Shown: positions 30,784 through 40,275, numbered from the stretch's first letter. The stretch is 64,000 nucleotides of DNA from GWE2-40-63 sp050179685 (GCA_050179685.1 JBFXEW010000005.1:157390-221389), one strand, 5' to 3'. Numbers and translations: made by a program. The notes: generated by a model from the letters alone, not told the origin.

Positions 30784-31221
30784 ATGAAAGAAGTATTCAG
30801 AGAAATCGAAGGATTTGATGGTTACTACGTTTCAAACAAGGGAACTGTTAAATTTCTTCGCCGCTTAAAAAGCGGTAAGTTTTCCGAGCGTTTTTTAACC
30901 TTGGATCCCGACAAGTACAGTGTCAGACTTAGCCGTCCCGATGGTTCGTACCGTTCGGTGAAAGTGGCTATTTTAGTTGCCGATGCCTTTATTCAGGAAC
31001 CTTCGAAAGGACGCCGACGGGTTCGTCATAAAGATGGCAACGAAATGAACAATTACGTTACCAACCTGGAATGGGATGGTATTAACCGTGAAGATGTTGT
31101 TGAAATCCGTCGAATGCTCGAAGAGGGGTATTCCATGGGCGAGGTTTCCCGAAAATACAACATCAATCGCACGCATGTAAGGCGTATTAAAGACAATGAA
31201 GTATGGGTAGATGTAAAATAA
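30784..31221 (+). CDS. NUMOD4 / degenerate HNH-like DNA-binding protein
   Basis: 145 residues. The N-terminus is NUMOD4-like (EIEGFDGYYVSNKGTVKFL). Residues about 50-98 resemble the HNH fold of phage and intron endonucleases (AILVADAFIQEP ... VRHKDGNEMNNYVTNLEW). The second histidine (H82) and final asparagine (N94) remain. The usual first histidine of the HRLVA motif is replaced by alanine (A62). Residues 102-145 form a helix-turn-helix (VVEIRRMLEEGYSMGEVSRKYNINRTHV). The pattern suggests a domesticated homing-endonuclease relative that binds DNA but may not cut it. No intron or intein is visible nearby. Monocistronic, ending at a strong terminator. Confidence 0.7.
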   Translation: MKEVFREIEGFDGYYVSNKGTVKFLRRLKSGKFSERFLTLDPDKYSVRLSRPDGSYRSVKVAILVADAFIQEPSKGRRRVRHKDGNEMNNYVTNLEWDGINREDVVEIRRMLEEGYSMGEVSRKYNINRTHVRRIKDNEVWVDVK

Positions 31222-31238
31222 GCCCACCTTTTGTCCAC

Positions 31239-31277
31239 AAAAAAACCTGATTTGAATAACAAAATCAGGTTTTTTTA
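31239..31277. terminator. bidirectional intrinsic terminator
   Basis: AAAAAAACCTGATTT and its near-complement AAAATCAGGTTTTTTT with a 7-nt loop; T-runs on both strands. It serves the NUMOD4 gene (plus) and the secA-dapA operon (minus). Confidence 0.85.
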
Positions 31278-32171
31278 TGAAATAAGCTGCAATACCGGTT
31301 TTCCTTTACTCCAATCGATAACCCGTAAGTCTACCCTGCTTCCTTTTACCAGCGGTTCTTTATGGCTGCCAATTTTATACATATCGCCCCGCTTATCTTC
31401 AACAAACGCAAACCACCCGGTCTTATCGTTCATATTGTCGACCACCGTAAAGGCATAAATTTCGTCCAGTTTATAGTGTGGATGTTCCGGTTCAATATAA
31501 ACAAAACCTTTGGAGCTGAATGCACTAATTAAGCCCCAAAAACTTGTACCCTGTTCCAAATTGAAGTTTTTATAGGCATCGGCAATCATTACATGGGCAT
31601 TTCCGGCCGAATCTTCAAGCAACAGACTCTCATTAAAGCGTTCGGTAGAAATGCCTTTAATCACGGTAAAACGGCCCCATAAACGTCCTTTTTTACGCTC
31701 AAAATGCCCGCGGGGAATTAAAAACAATTTTCCTTTTTTAATATAAACCACCTCGGCAATAAGTTTATCTTCAGTTAATTGGAGCGAAGCAGCAAAACGA
31801 ACCCATTGTTCCTGTCCAAACACATCGCTTACCTTAATAACCTGTTCCGATAACCCAAAGTAATTCGAAATTACCTGTCGGCCCTGGTGTTTAAATTCAT
31901 AACTTTTCCCTTTCTCGTAATAAGGGTTTACCGGCTCAAAAAATATTTCCCCTTTACAATTTATTCGGTCGAGGGTACATTGCAAGGTGTCGCCCGGTTT
32001 AAAGCCGAAATGTGCGTAATTAAGTTTAGGAAGTAGAAAACGGGTATGCTGCGGGTCTTCAATTACATAATAGGTAGCTGCATCATTCTCAACTTGCAGT
32101 TCTTTTTTTAAGGTGAAGGTAAAGATACTGCCAATTTGCGCTTTGGTATAAACTGATTTACCTCTTGACAT
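31275..32171 (-). CDS. unrecognised protein made of four OB-like repeats
   Basis: 298 residues, cytosolic (no signal peptide). I do not recognise the family. Four internal repeats are visible: residues 60-93 (GDTLQCTLDRINCKGEIFFEP...), 135-168 (DKLIAEVVYIKKGKLFLIP...), 208-241 (GTSFWGLISAFSSKGFVYIEP...) and 277-298 (GSRVDLRVIDWSKGKPVLQL). Each has a lysine-glycine turn followed by a hydrophobic strand; two end in EPxxPxYxxxxxYxF. The pattern of short beta strands resembles S1/OB folds, so nucleic-acid binding is possible. It is the last gene of the secA-DUF6913-dapA run, 35 bp after dapA. Confidence concerns the gene, not the function. Confidence 0.75.
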   Translation of the reverse strand: MSRGKSVYTKAQIGSIFTFTLKKELQVENDAATYYVIEDPQHTRFLLPKLNYAHFGFKPGDTLQCTLDRINCKGEIFFEPVNPYYEKGKSYEFKHQGRQVISNYFGLSEQVIKVSDVFGQEQWVRFAASLQLTEDKLIAEVVYIKKGKLFLIPRGHFERKKGRLWGRFTVIKGISTERFNESLLLEDSAGNAHVMIADAYKNFNLEQGTSFWGLISAFSSKGFVYIEPEHPHYKLDEIYAFTVVDNMNDKTGWFAFVEDKRGDMYKIGSHKEPLVKGSRVDLRVIDWSKGKPVLQLIS

Positions 32172-32206
32172 AATTATTTGATTGCACTATCCAGGTGCGC
32201 CATCGA

Positions 32207-33094
32207 TTAAGTCAGATTTTTATTCAAAAGCTTTATTCGTTCCATCAGGTTTTTACTTACCGGAACCAGGGGTAAACGCAGGCTGTTTTCAATGGCATCG
32301 TTCAGCACCATGTAGGCTTTTACTCCTGCCGGATTTCCTTCTTCGAAAAGGGAATGAATAATTTCGATTAAACGGTAATGTTGTGTTCGGGCCTGGTTAA
32401 AGTCACCTTTCAGCGCACTGTTTACCATCGACGAAAACTCGTCGGGAAAAGCATTGGCAACTACCGAAATTATGCCATCAAAACCCAGCGAAATAAGAGG
32501 CAGTGCCAGGGCATCGTCGCCCGAAAGCACCAGGAAACCTGCTGGTTTGTGTTTAACCAATTCCATAGCCTGCTTAAAATCGCCCGATGCTTCTTTAATA
32601 GCTACAATATTTTTATGATTCTTAGCTAGTTTTATGGCTGTTGAAGCGGCAATATTTGAACCGGTACGACCCGGTACATTATACAGAATTATGGGTAGCT
32701 GGCAGGCATTGGCCAGCGCTTTAAAATGCTCATACAAACCGGTCTGGTTGGGTTTGTTATAATAAGGCGCCACCGACAGAATTCCATCGACACCGGCTTT
32801 GCCGTTGTATTTGCGCAATTGATGCACCAAATCGCGGGTATTGTTTCCTCCGCAACCCACCACCAAAGGAAGCCTGTTTTTGTTTATCTCGATAATAAAA
32901 TCGACCACAGCTGCTTTTTCATCCGACGAAAGAGTTGGTGCCTCGCTGGTGGTTCCCAAAGCAACCAGAAAATTTACCTTATTGGCAATCTGTTTCTCAA
33001 CCAATCGTTCCAGGGCGTTAAAGTCGATGCTTTCGTCTTTTCTAAATGGAGTAATAAGTGCCACTCCTGTACCTTTAAATTGATTTGCATTCAT
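32207..33094 (-). CDS. dapA: 4-hydroxy-tetrahydrodipicolinate synthase
   Basis: 295 residues, standard length. It condenses pyruvate with aspartate semialdehyde in the lysine/diaminopimelate pathway. The Schiff-base lysine is K167 (VAIKEASGD), the catalytic tyrosine Y138 (LYNVPGRTG), and the TT pair is in ALGTTSEAPTL. It starts 13 bp after the DUF6913 gene stop, in an operon with secA and the OB-repeat gene. Confidence 0.97.
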   Translation of the reverse strand: MNANQFKGTGVALITPFRKDESIDFNALERLVEKQIANKVNFLVALGTTSEAPTLSSDEKAAVVDFIIEINKNRLPLVVGCGGNNTRDLVHQLRKYNGKAGVDGILSVAPYYNKPNQTGLYEHFKALANACQLPIILYNVPGRTGSNIAASTAIKLAKNHKNIVAIKEASGDFKQAMELVKHKPAGFLVLSGDDALALPLISLGFDGIISVVANAFPDEFSSMVNSALKGDFNQARTQHYRLIEIIHSLFEEGNPAGVKAYMVLNDAIENSLRLPLVPVSKNLMERIKLLNKNLT

Positions 33095-33107
33095 CGGGTT
33101 GAGTTTC

Positions 33108-33659
33108 TTAGTTAAATTTATCGAGATAATGAAGTACTTGCGAAATAAACGATTCGCACCCCTCTTCTGGTGACATATTCATCATTAAATCGAAAGGACT
33201 GTTTTCCTGGTTGGTAAACCAACCTACCTTAAATTTAGCCTTCGATTTGTATAAAAGATAATGCATGGGCGGATATTCAACCGAACCCAAATCGATTAAA
33301 ATATCGAAAGGGGTTTGCTGAAATTCGAGTGTAGCTTCGCTATTTGGGCGTAAAAGCCAGTCAAGCTCTTTGTCGTAAAAAAAGTTGATTGTTTTTTCGC
33401 TCAGATAAAACTCGTCCGGCTTTTTTGTCGGAATGTAGCCCAGCGCAAAGGTTTTTAGCCCGCGTCCGGCAATTTGCTTAATAACCTTTTTTATCGACTC
33501 CAGTTCTTTGGGATTCGACACTACAAAAGTTATCCCCACCGATTGCACCTTATTTAAAGGAGTAATGGTGGCTTCGCGTCCCGTATCTTTAGTGTAGTTC
33601 CTTAAAAAAAGCTTATTAAAACGGGCTTTAAATGGATTGTATTTTTTTTGAATACCCAT
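33108..33659 (-). CDS. DUF6913-type conserved hypothetical protein
   Basis: 183 residues, no signal peptide or membrane segment. It resembles a Bacteroidota family of unknown function that often accompanies dapA. The C-terminal half (PFDILIDLGSVEYPPMHYLLYKSKAKFKVGWF) looks like an alpha/beta nucleotide or sugar-binding fold, reminiscent of the glycosyltransferase-9 style heptosyltransferase lobe, but this is a guess. Its ATG directly follows the secA stop codon with no spacer, indicating tight translational coupling. Confidence 0.7.
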   Translation of the reverse strand: MGIQKKYNPFKARFNKLFLRNYTKDTGREATITPLNKVQSVGITFVVSNPKELESIKKVIKQIAGRGLKTFALGYIPTKKPDEFYLSEKTINFFYDKELDWLLRPNSEATLEFQQTPFDILIDLGSVEYPPMHYLLYKSKAKFKVGWFTNQENSPFDLMMNMSPEEGCESFISQVLHYLDKFN

Positions 33660-36600
33660 TTAGCTGGCATTTATTCCGTGACAATTCTTATATTTTTTAC
33701 CACTTCCACAAGGGCAGGGATCGTTTCGTCCCACTTTTTTCTCAACCCGCACAGGTTGAACCCTTTTTTGCTGATCGCCGGTTTCACCGCCTTGCTCAGA
33801 GCGGGTGGTGTTGTATTTACTCATATCGAGCTTACGGCGTTGTTCGGCTTGTTTAACCTGCTCAGGTTCCTGAACCGGGATGTTTCCTTTCATAAGAATG
33901 GAAACCATATCGCGGCCAACCTTATTAATCATGGTTTTAAACAGCTCAAACGATTCAAATTTATAAATAAGCAAAGGATCTTTTTGTTCGTAGGTGGCAT
34001 TCTGAACCGATTGTTTTAAATCGTCCATCTCGCGCAAATGCTCTTTCCAGGCTTCGTCGATGGTAATTAAACTGATGGATTTTTCGATTGATTTTACCAG
34101 GTCTTTTCCTTCCGACTCGTAAGCCTTTTTCAGATTGGTGATAATGTTATAGGTTTTTTGACCATCGGTAATGGGTATAACAATGTTTTCGTAAACCTGT
34201 CCCTGACGCTCGTAAACGTTTTTCACCACCGGGAATACACGCTCCTGAATGGTTTTCGATTTACGTTTGTACGATTCCAATACCGTTTTGTATAGCTTTT
34301 CAGTAAGTTCTGTCACATCGTGCTTCATAAATTCCTCTTCGGTAAAAGGAACCTCAGCCGACAGGGAACGGATGGTATCAATTTTCAAGCCTTCGAAATC
34401 GCCGGCATCCTGATAATCGGCTACCATGTTTTCACAAACATCGTACATGTTGTTTACAATATCAACCTGTAGCCTGTCGCCAAACAGTGCGTGCTTACGG
34501 CGTTTATAAATCACCTCACGCTGGTTGTTCATTACATCGTCGTATTCCAAAAGCCTTTTCCGGATACCAAAGTTATTTTCTTCCACTTTTTTCTGAGCCC
34601 TTTCAATACTCTTTGAAATCATGGAATGCTGAATAACTTCGCCTTCTTTTAAGCCCATGCGGTCCATTAAACCGGCAATACGATCGGAACCAAACAAGCG
34701 CATTAAGTTATCGTCGAGCGCCACAAAGAATTGTGACGAACCGGGGTCACCCTGACGACCGGCACGACCACGTAACTGCCTGTCAACACGACGCGACTCG
34801 TGACGTTCTGTACCTAATATAGCTATACCACCGGCTTCTTTAACTTCAGGTGTAAGCTTAATGTCGGTACCCCTACCGGCCATGTTGGTGGCAATGGTTA
34901 CAGCTTTGGGTTTACCGGCTTCGGCAACCACTTCAGCTTCGCGTTGATGCAATTTGGCATTCAGCACATTGTGTTTAATGCCTTTCATCTTCAACATACG
35001 GCTTAACAATTCCGAAACTTCCACCGAAGTTGTACCCACCAATACCGGTCGTCCTTTATCGACAAGACTTACCACTTCGTCGATTACTGCATTGTATTTT
35101 TCGCGGGTGGTTTTAAAAACCAAATCTTCATGATCTTTTCGGGTAATGGGACGGTTGGTTGGAATAACCACCACATCGAGTTTATAGATGTCCCACAATT
35201 CACCGGCTTCGGTTTCGGCAGTACCGGTCATACCGGCCAGTTTGTGGTACATTCTGAAATAATTTTGCAAAGTAATGGTAGCAAAAGTCTGGGTAGCTGC
35301 TTCAATCTTAACATTTTCTTTTGCTTCAATGGCTTGATGCAAACCATCAGAATAGCGGCGGCCTTCCATAATACGACCGGTTTGCTCATCCACAATTTTT
35401 ACTTTATTGTCGATGACTACGTATTCCACATCGATTTCGAACATGGCATAAGCTTTTAAAAGCTGATTGATGGTATGCACACGCTCCGATTTTATGGAAT
35501 AATCCTGTAAAAGCTGATCTTTTAACCTGATTTTCTCTTCAGGATCGGCAATATTCTTTTCCAGTTCAGCAATTTCGGCACCCACATCGGGTAACACAAA
35601 AAAGCTGGTATCTTCAGCATCGGACGAAATTAAATCGATACCCTTGTCGGTTAATTCAACCGAATTTAATTTTTCATCGATAACAAAATACAGTTCCTCG
35701 GTAACTTTATGCATGTTTTTGCTGTTCTCCTGCATGTAAAAGTTCTCGGTTTTCTGTAACATCACCTTCATTCCCGGCTCGCTCAGGTATTTAATGATGG
35801 CTTTATTTTTGGGCAAGCCTTTGTGGGCTCTTAACAAAAGTAATCCGCCCTCTTCTTCCTTGCCTTCGCTGATTAATTTCTTGGCATCAGACAAAATCTG
35901 TGTTACCAGGTTACGCTGAACGGTGTATAATTTTGAAACCTTGGGTTTAAGTTCTTCAAATAATTGATTCTCGCCGCGTGGAACCGGTCCTGAGATTATA
36001 AGCGGTGTACGGGCATCGTCAATTAAAACCGAGTCCACCTCATCGACAATGGCATAATTGTGTCGCCTTTGAACCAAATCGTCGGGGCTGATAGCCATAT
36101 TATCGCGCAGGTAATCGAAACCAAATTCATTGTTGGTTCCAAAGGTAATATCGGCCTGATAGGCTTTCCGGCGTTCCTCTGAGTTGGGCTGATGCTTGTC
36201 GATACAATCGACCGAAAGTCCGTGAAATTCATAAAGTGTGCCCATCCATTCGGCATCACGTTTGGCCAGGTAATCGTTAACAGTAACAATATGTACCCCG
36301 CGATGGGTTAAAGCGTTCAGAAAAACAGGCAGGGTAGCCACCAGGGTTTTTCCTTCACCCGTAGCCATCTCAGCAATTTTACCTTTATGCAAAACCACAC
36401 CACCAATCAACTGCACATCGTAATGAACCATATCCCAGGTCACCTCGTTTCCTCCGGCCATCCACTGGTTGTACCAAATGGCCCGGTCGCCTTTAATCTC
36501 AACGCTGTCGCGTACTGCGGCAATATCTTTATCGAATTGATTCGCAGTAACTTCAATTGACTCCTGTTCTTTAAACCTGCGGGCGGTTTCTTTTACAATA

Positions 36601-36944
36601 GCAAAAGCCATGGGAAGAATCTCGTCGAGTACGGTTTCAATTTTATCGTCGATTAGAGCTTCAATTTTATCAATTTCGTTATAAATAGCTTCGCGTTCTT
36701 CAATTTCCAACTGTTCGCTGTCGAGTTTTTCTTTTAAAGCAGCAATTGAATCATTTTCGGCTTGTATATAATCAGTTATCCTTTGCTGAAGTTCCTGAGA
36801 TTTCTGGCGTAATTCATCGTTTGACACCTGCATTAAAGTGGCGTAAGCTTCTTTTGCCTTCTCAACAACAGGCATTACTTCTTTAATATCGCGGTCCGAC
36901 TTATTTCCAAAAAATTTTGTCAAAAATTTATTTACAATATCCAT
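33660..36944 (-). CDS. secA: preprotein translocase ATPase SecA
   Basis: 1094 residues, the long form typical of Bacteroidota. It drives Sec-dependent export through SecYEG. Walker A is ATGEGKT near residues 194-200, Walker B DEVDSVLIDDARTP from 301, followed by the preprotein cross-linking and helical domains (GMTGTAETEAGE, GRGTDIKL, RRVDRQLRGRAGRQGDPG). The C-terminal SEC-C zinc motif is CPCGSGKKYKNCHG. The N-terminal region carries an acidic coiled-coil insertion (about 60-115) absent from E. coli SecA. It heads the operon secA-DUF6913-dapA-OB-repeat. A possible -7 box, minus-strand TATTTTTG, is at 37025-37018. Confidence 0.98.
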   Translation of the reverse strand: MDIVNKFLTKFFGNKSDRDIKEVMPVVEKAKEAYATLMQVSNDELRQKSQELQQRITDYIQAENDSIAALKEKLDSEQLEIEEREAIYNEIDKIEALIDDKIETVLDEILPMAFAIVKETARRFKEQESIEVTANQFDKDIAAVRDSVEIKGDRAIWYNQWMAGGNEVTWDMVHYDVQLIGGVVLHKGKIAEMATGEGKTLVATLPVFLNALTHRGVHIVTVNDYLAKRDAEWMGTLYEFHGLSVDCIDKHQPNSEERRKAYQADITFGTNNEFGFDYLRDNMAISPDDLVQRRHNYAIVDEVDSVLIDDARTPLIISGPVPRGENQLFEELKPKVSKLYTVQRNLVTQILSDAKKLISEGKEEEGGLLLLRAHKGLPKNKAIIKYLSEPGMKVMLQKTENFYMQENSKNMHKVTEELYFVIDEKLNSVELTDKGIDLISSDAEDTSFFVLPDVGAEIAELEKNIADPEEKIRLKDQLLQDYSIKSERVHTINQLLKAYAMFEIDVEYVVIDNKVKIVDEQTGRIMEGRRYSDGLHQAIEAKENVKIEAATQTFATITLQNYFRMYHKLAGMTGTAETEAGELWDIYKLDVVVIPTNRPITRKDHEDLVFKTTREKYNAVIDEVVSLVDKGRPVLVGTTSVEVSELLSRMLKMKGIKHNVLNAKLHQREAEVVAEAGKPKAVTIATNMAGRGTDIKLTPEVKEAGGIAILGTERHESRRVDRQLRGRAGRQGDPGSSQFFVALDDNLMRLFGSDRIAGLMDRMGLKEGEVIQHSMISKSIERAQKKVEENNFGIRKRLLEYDDVMNNQREVIYKRRKHALFGDRLQVDIVNNMYDVCENMVADYQDAGDFEGLKIDTIRSLSAEVPFTEEEFMKHDVTELTEKLYKTVLESYKRKSKTIQERVFPVVKNVYERQGQVYENIVIPITDGQKTYNIITNLKKAYESEGKDLVKSIEKSISLITIDEAWKEHLREMDDLKQSVQNATYEQKDPLLIYKFESFELFKTMINKVGRDMVSILMKGNIPVQEPEQVKQAEQRRKLDMSKYNTTRSEQGGETGDQQKRVQPVRVEKKVGRNDPCPCGSGKKYKNCHGINAS

Positions 36945-37165
36945 TTTGTATTTTAATTATATTTCTTTAATATCCAGATTTTTAGAAAGTATTTTTCCTA
37001 TTTTTTTAGGAGTCTGACAAAAATAACTGTTTTTTTAGAAGAATGAGAAGAATCGCTGTTTTTTTCGGTGAATAGTATTCGATTCGTATTTAGTGCTGAC
37101 ATGTATCGGTAAAAACAGTTGTTGAATGTATAGCAGAACTCAATAATGATGATAAAAAATAAGCA

Positions 37166-37191
37166 AAAAAAATCCCCGCAGGCGCGGGGAA
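37166..37191 (-). terminator. intrinsic terminator of the ACP-like gene
   Basis: TCCCCGCaggcGCGGGGA stem-loop followed on the minus strand by T8. Confidence 0.85.
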
Positions 37192-37224
37192 ATTAGTTAA
37201 ACTAAAAATGTAGAATTATTTGAA

Positions 37225-37473
37225 TTAAGCAGGTATAGCCTGTAAGTGTTTATCGACAATCTCGATGGTATTGCCCACAGACACTAATTGTTTTTGTTCT
37301 TCGTCGGTAATGGAAATGTCGAACTTGCTTTCGATAAAAAACAAAAAGCAGTTCCAATCTTTGTCATCAAAAAAATAATCGGTGCTAAATTTTGCTTCCG
37401 GGTAAATCTCTTCACGATGCACGCCTAATTTTCGTAGTATCCTGTAAACCCCTAATTTTATCTCTTTTTCCAT
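37225..37473 (-). CDS. acyl-carrier-protein-like small protein lacking the phosphopantetheine serine
   Basis: 82 residues. The C-terminal helices fit acyl carrier proteins (FIESKFDISITDEEQKQLVSVGNTIEIV corresponds to the ALEEEFDxEIPDEE...TVxxAIDYI region). Aligned this way, the DSL attachment motif reads D36-D37-K38, so the prosthetic-group serine is replaced by aspartate at residue 37. It should not be phosphopantetheinylated. The role is unknown; a regulatory or structural partner of an acyltransferase is possible. It lies downstream of the Bat operon but is separated from it by a terminator and has its own terminator. Confidence 0.7.
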   Translation of the reverse strand: MEKEIKLGVYRILRKLGVHREEIYPEAKFSTDYFFDDKDWNCFLFFIESKFDISITDEEQKQLVSVGNTIEIVDKHLQAIPA

Positions 37474-37585
37474 AATATTTAATTCTATTGTTTTAAAGGT
37501 ATTCTAAAAAACATACACATCAATAACAGGTGGCAAAAAGCAAACCCTACCCCGTAAATGAAATATTTTTGTTTTTTTTCATAAA

Positions 37586-37618
37586 TTAAAAAAAGATGAC
37601 TTTGATTTAGCCATCTTC
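37586..37618 (-). terminator. intrinsic terminator of the Bat operon
   Basis: AAGATG/CATCTT stem with a 13-nt loop, followed on the minus strand by a T-run. Confidence 0.65.
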
Positions 37619-37640
37619 TTTTGGAATATTTCCGGTAAGA

Positions 37641-38402
37641 TTATATAACAATTAAGTCTTCGTGCTTTACCCAACCTTTATTTCCATCGGAAAGTTTTAT
37701 TTCGCGCCAGTCGCCCAATTTATCGGTTACTTTAACTTTTAAACCTTCGTGAATTAAAAAGAGTTCGGTACCGGTTTCGCTGGGTGCGCTTTTTACCACT
37801 ATCGACGGTGTCATAATTATGGCTTCCGGTTCATTTAAAGCAAACCACTTTTGTTTGCGCGAAAAATTAAACGAGAATATCGAAGCCAGGATTAAAAGTA
37901 CCGCCATCCAAAACGAAAGTTTGCGTGCTACAACCCTCCCCGACAAAAAGAAAACAAGCAATAAAACCAGACCTGCCACAAACGTTGAAATGCTAAGCAG
38001 CGCCCATTGGTTCGACGAAAAGAGTTGAATAAAACGGTTCCACCACGAAGTCAGAAAAAACTCAGGGATAATCTCAATCTTATCTACCACATGGGTATTG
38101 GCCAGTTGCAGGTTAAAAAGTATATCTTCGTCGCCGGGTGCTAATTTTAAAGCCCGCTCGTAATTGGTAATGGCCAAAGGAATTTTATTCGATTTGTAAT
38201 AGGCGTTTCCCAGGTTGTAATACAATTCGGCCGATTCGTACCCATTTTCAATAACCTGCTGATAAGCTGCAATGGCTTTTTCGTATTGCGATGCAGCATA
38301 AAAATTAGCTGCCGAATCGACTAATTGCTGTTGCCCGTTGGCAAAAATCAGCAACGAATTCAGCAAAATAATTCCTAAAAATATTGTTTTCAAACGCTTC
38401 AT
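37641..38402 (-). CDS. batE: BatE: TPR membrane protein with SH3-like domain
   Basis: 253 residues. Signal peptide or anchor, two to three TPR units (about 25-110: AAIAYQQVIENGYESAELYYNLGNAYYKSNKIPLAITNYERALKLAPGDE in pieces), two transmembrane helices (about 130-185) and a C-terminal bacterial SH3 domain (SAPSETGTELFLIHEGLKVKV). It is the last gene of the Bacteroides aerotolerance (Bat) operon; the Bat proteins are thought to form a membrane complex that helps cells withstand oxidative or envelope stress. Confidence 0.88.
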   Translation of the reverse strand: MKRLKTIFLGIILLNSLLIFANGQQQLVDSAANFYAASQYEKAIAAYQQVIENGYESAELYYNLGNAYYKSNKIPLAITNYERALKLAPGDEDILFNLQLANTHVVDKIEIIPEFFLTSWWNRFIQLFSSNQWALLSISTFVAGLVLLLVFFLSGRVVARKLSFWMAVLLILASIFSFNFSRKQKWFALNEPEAIIMTPSIVVKSAPSETGTELFLIHEGLKVKVTDKLGDWREIKLSDGNKGWVKHEDLIVI

Positions 38403-38454
38403 AGCTTAATGGATTTTAATCCTTTTTTTATTGATAAAACAAACGGTTAACAAA

Positions 38455-40275
38455 CTATTTGATTTTTTGATCGAGTTTTGAAATCAGTTTCTGTGCTTTC
38501 CGGTATATTTCGTCCATTCCGCCCGACACAGCCGATGGTGCAAAACGGGCAAATTCGCATTCGTTGAGCAGGCTCATCAATTGACTGGTCAGCTCTTCGT
38601 CAACTTTATGCTTTGTCAGTAATTCCGTAACATTATCCTTCGACAAATTTGAAACCGGAATGGCCAGCTTGTCGCTTAAATAGCCCCAGATAGCCTTTAA
38701 AACTTCATCGTAGAATTTTTCTGAATTGTTCTTCTTCATAAACGAAACCGCCACTTTCAAACGCTTACGCGAAATTCGATTGGCTTTCCGGTTGCGCACC
38801 TGGGCCTGGTTGGCATTTTGTTTTATTTGTGTGATTCGAACCAGAATTATTACAACAAACAAAACAAAGGGAACCAGATAAAACAGGTAAAAGTTAAGCG
38901 TACCAAACCAGATGCCCGTTTTCTTTTTCAATTGCACCTGACTTTTCAGGAAACGAATATCCTGCCCAATAAACTTAACATCTTCTTTACTTAAGGTTTG
39001 AACCACACCCGACGTCATTTCCTGATCGCCGGAACCTCTTTCTACATCAATTACAAATTCTTTGGTAATTCGCGATTTATAAGATTTTGATGCGGGATCG
39101 AAATAACTAAATTCAATGGGTGCTATCCGGTAAGTTCCCGCATATCGGGGTATAAACAGGTAATCGAAAGTCACACTTCCGGCTTCACCCTGCGATGTAA
39201 CCTTGCTGTTCAGCGATGTTTTGGGATCATAGACATCCAAATCGGGCGGAAAATCGACCTTAAGCGGTTTAATCAGTTTCAGATTCCCGGTTCCTGAGAT
39301 TTTAACTTTTAAATTAACTGCTTCGTTGGCTTTTACACTGGTTTTATCGACCGATGCATCCAACGAATACGTTCCCACAGCTCCATCAAAATGATCGGGT
39401 TTTCCGGCTGGCAAGGGCAAAACTTTTATGGAAACTGGTTTGCTGGCCACTTTTATAGGAATCCTACGTACTGATCCTCCAAAAAAATCGTCGAAAGGAT
39501 TGTTGCTTCGCGTACGTTCCTGAACCACAACAGTCAACTCAAACGGATCGATTTGTATTTCGCCCGAACGTTGGGGAAAAAGTAAGACGCGCTTAATCAG
39601 GCCCGCTTCATAAATCTGCCCGTTTACATTTTCGCGTTGCAATTGTATTTGCTGGGGCGATTCCAAATCCTGACTCCAAAAACCGGTAAACGGCGGAAAT
39701 TTAATTTCATCGAATCCGGCTAAACTGCGTTGTGTGTAAAGTTTAATAGTTGCTATTAAATTATCGCCCTGATACAGGCTGGTTTTATTCACCTCAACAG
39801 TAACAAACAATTTCTCATTGGTTCCAGATACCTGGGTTCCTCCTGAAGATGTACCACCTGCATTGCCAGTTGCACTTTGTGCTCCTTTTACCACTTCAAT
39901 GGAAAAACTGTTCGACTGGTAACTTTTTCCTTTTACCGATACTTTGGCTGGTGGCAGCGTGAAATTTCCCTCGCTGATTGCCATAAGTATGAAAGTATAA
40001 GTGTAGGAAACGCTTTGCGACATTTTTCCGTTAATTATCTGGACACTTGAACTGCTCGATACATTAGGACCCGAAAGCACTCTGAAATTCTCATAATCGG
40101 GCTCTTCAAAATCGCTTCCCTTGGCATTTAAGGTGTATGAAAGACGAAACTGTTCGCCCAGTTCAACCACCCGGGGAGCCGAGGCGTTAAATTCCACCTG
40201 AGCCATACTTTCAGGTGAAAAACCTAAAAGGATAATGCCCAGAAACAAAAAAAAGAAATATTTTGCCTTTTTCAT
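38455..40275 (-). CDS. batD: BatD: large periplasmic protein of the Bat complex
   Basis: 606 residues. Signal peptide ends near SMAQ. A long periplasmic Ig-like region follows (VELGEQFRLSYTLNAKG, VNKTSLYQGDNLIATIKLY, VDKTSVKANEAVNLKVKISGTGNLKLI), with one transmembrane helix near residue 455-475 and a cytoplasmic tail that resembles the tail of the 342-residue protein in this operon. Domain order fits the BatD oxygen-tolerance family. Confidence 0.9.
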   Translation of the reverse strand: MKKAKYFFFLFLGIILLGFSPESMAQVEFNASAPRVVELGEQFRLSYTLNAKGSDFEEPDYENFRVLSGPNVSSSSSVQIINGKMSQSVSYTYTFILMAISEGNFTLPPAKVSVKGKSYQSNSFSIEVVKGAQSATGNAGGTSSGGTQVSGTNEKLFVTVEVNKTSLYQGDNLIATIKLYTQRSLAGFDEIKFPPFTGFWSQDLESPQQIQLQRENVNGQIYEAGLIKRVLLFPQRSGEIQIDPFELTVVVQERTRSNNPFDDFFGGSVRRIPIKVASKPVSIKVLPLPAGKPDHFDGAVGTYSLDASVDKTSVKANEAVNLKVKISGTGNLKLIKPLKVDFPPDLDVYDPKTSLNSKVTSQGEAGSVTFDYLFIPRYAGTYRIAPIEFSYFDPASKSYKSRITKEFVIDVERGSGDQEMTSGVVQTLSKEDVKFIGQDIRFLKSQVQLKKKTGIWFGTLNFYLFYLVPFVLFVVIILVRITQIKQNANQAQVRNRKANRISRKRLKVAVSFMKKNNSEKFYDEVLKAIWGYLSDKLAIPVSNLSKDNVTELLTKHKVDEELTSQLMSLLNECEFARFAPSAVSGGMDEIYRKAQKLISKLDQKIK

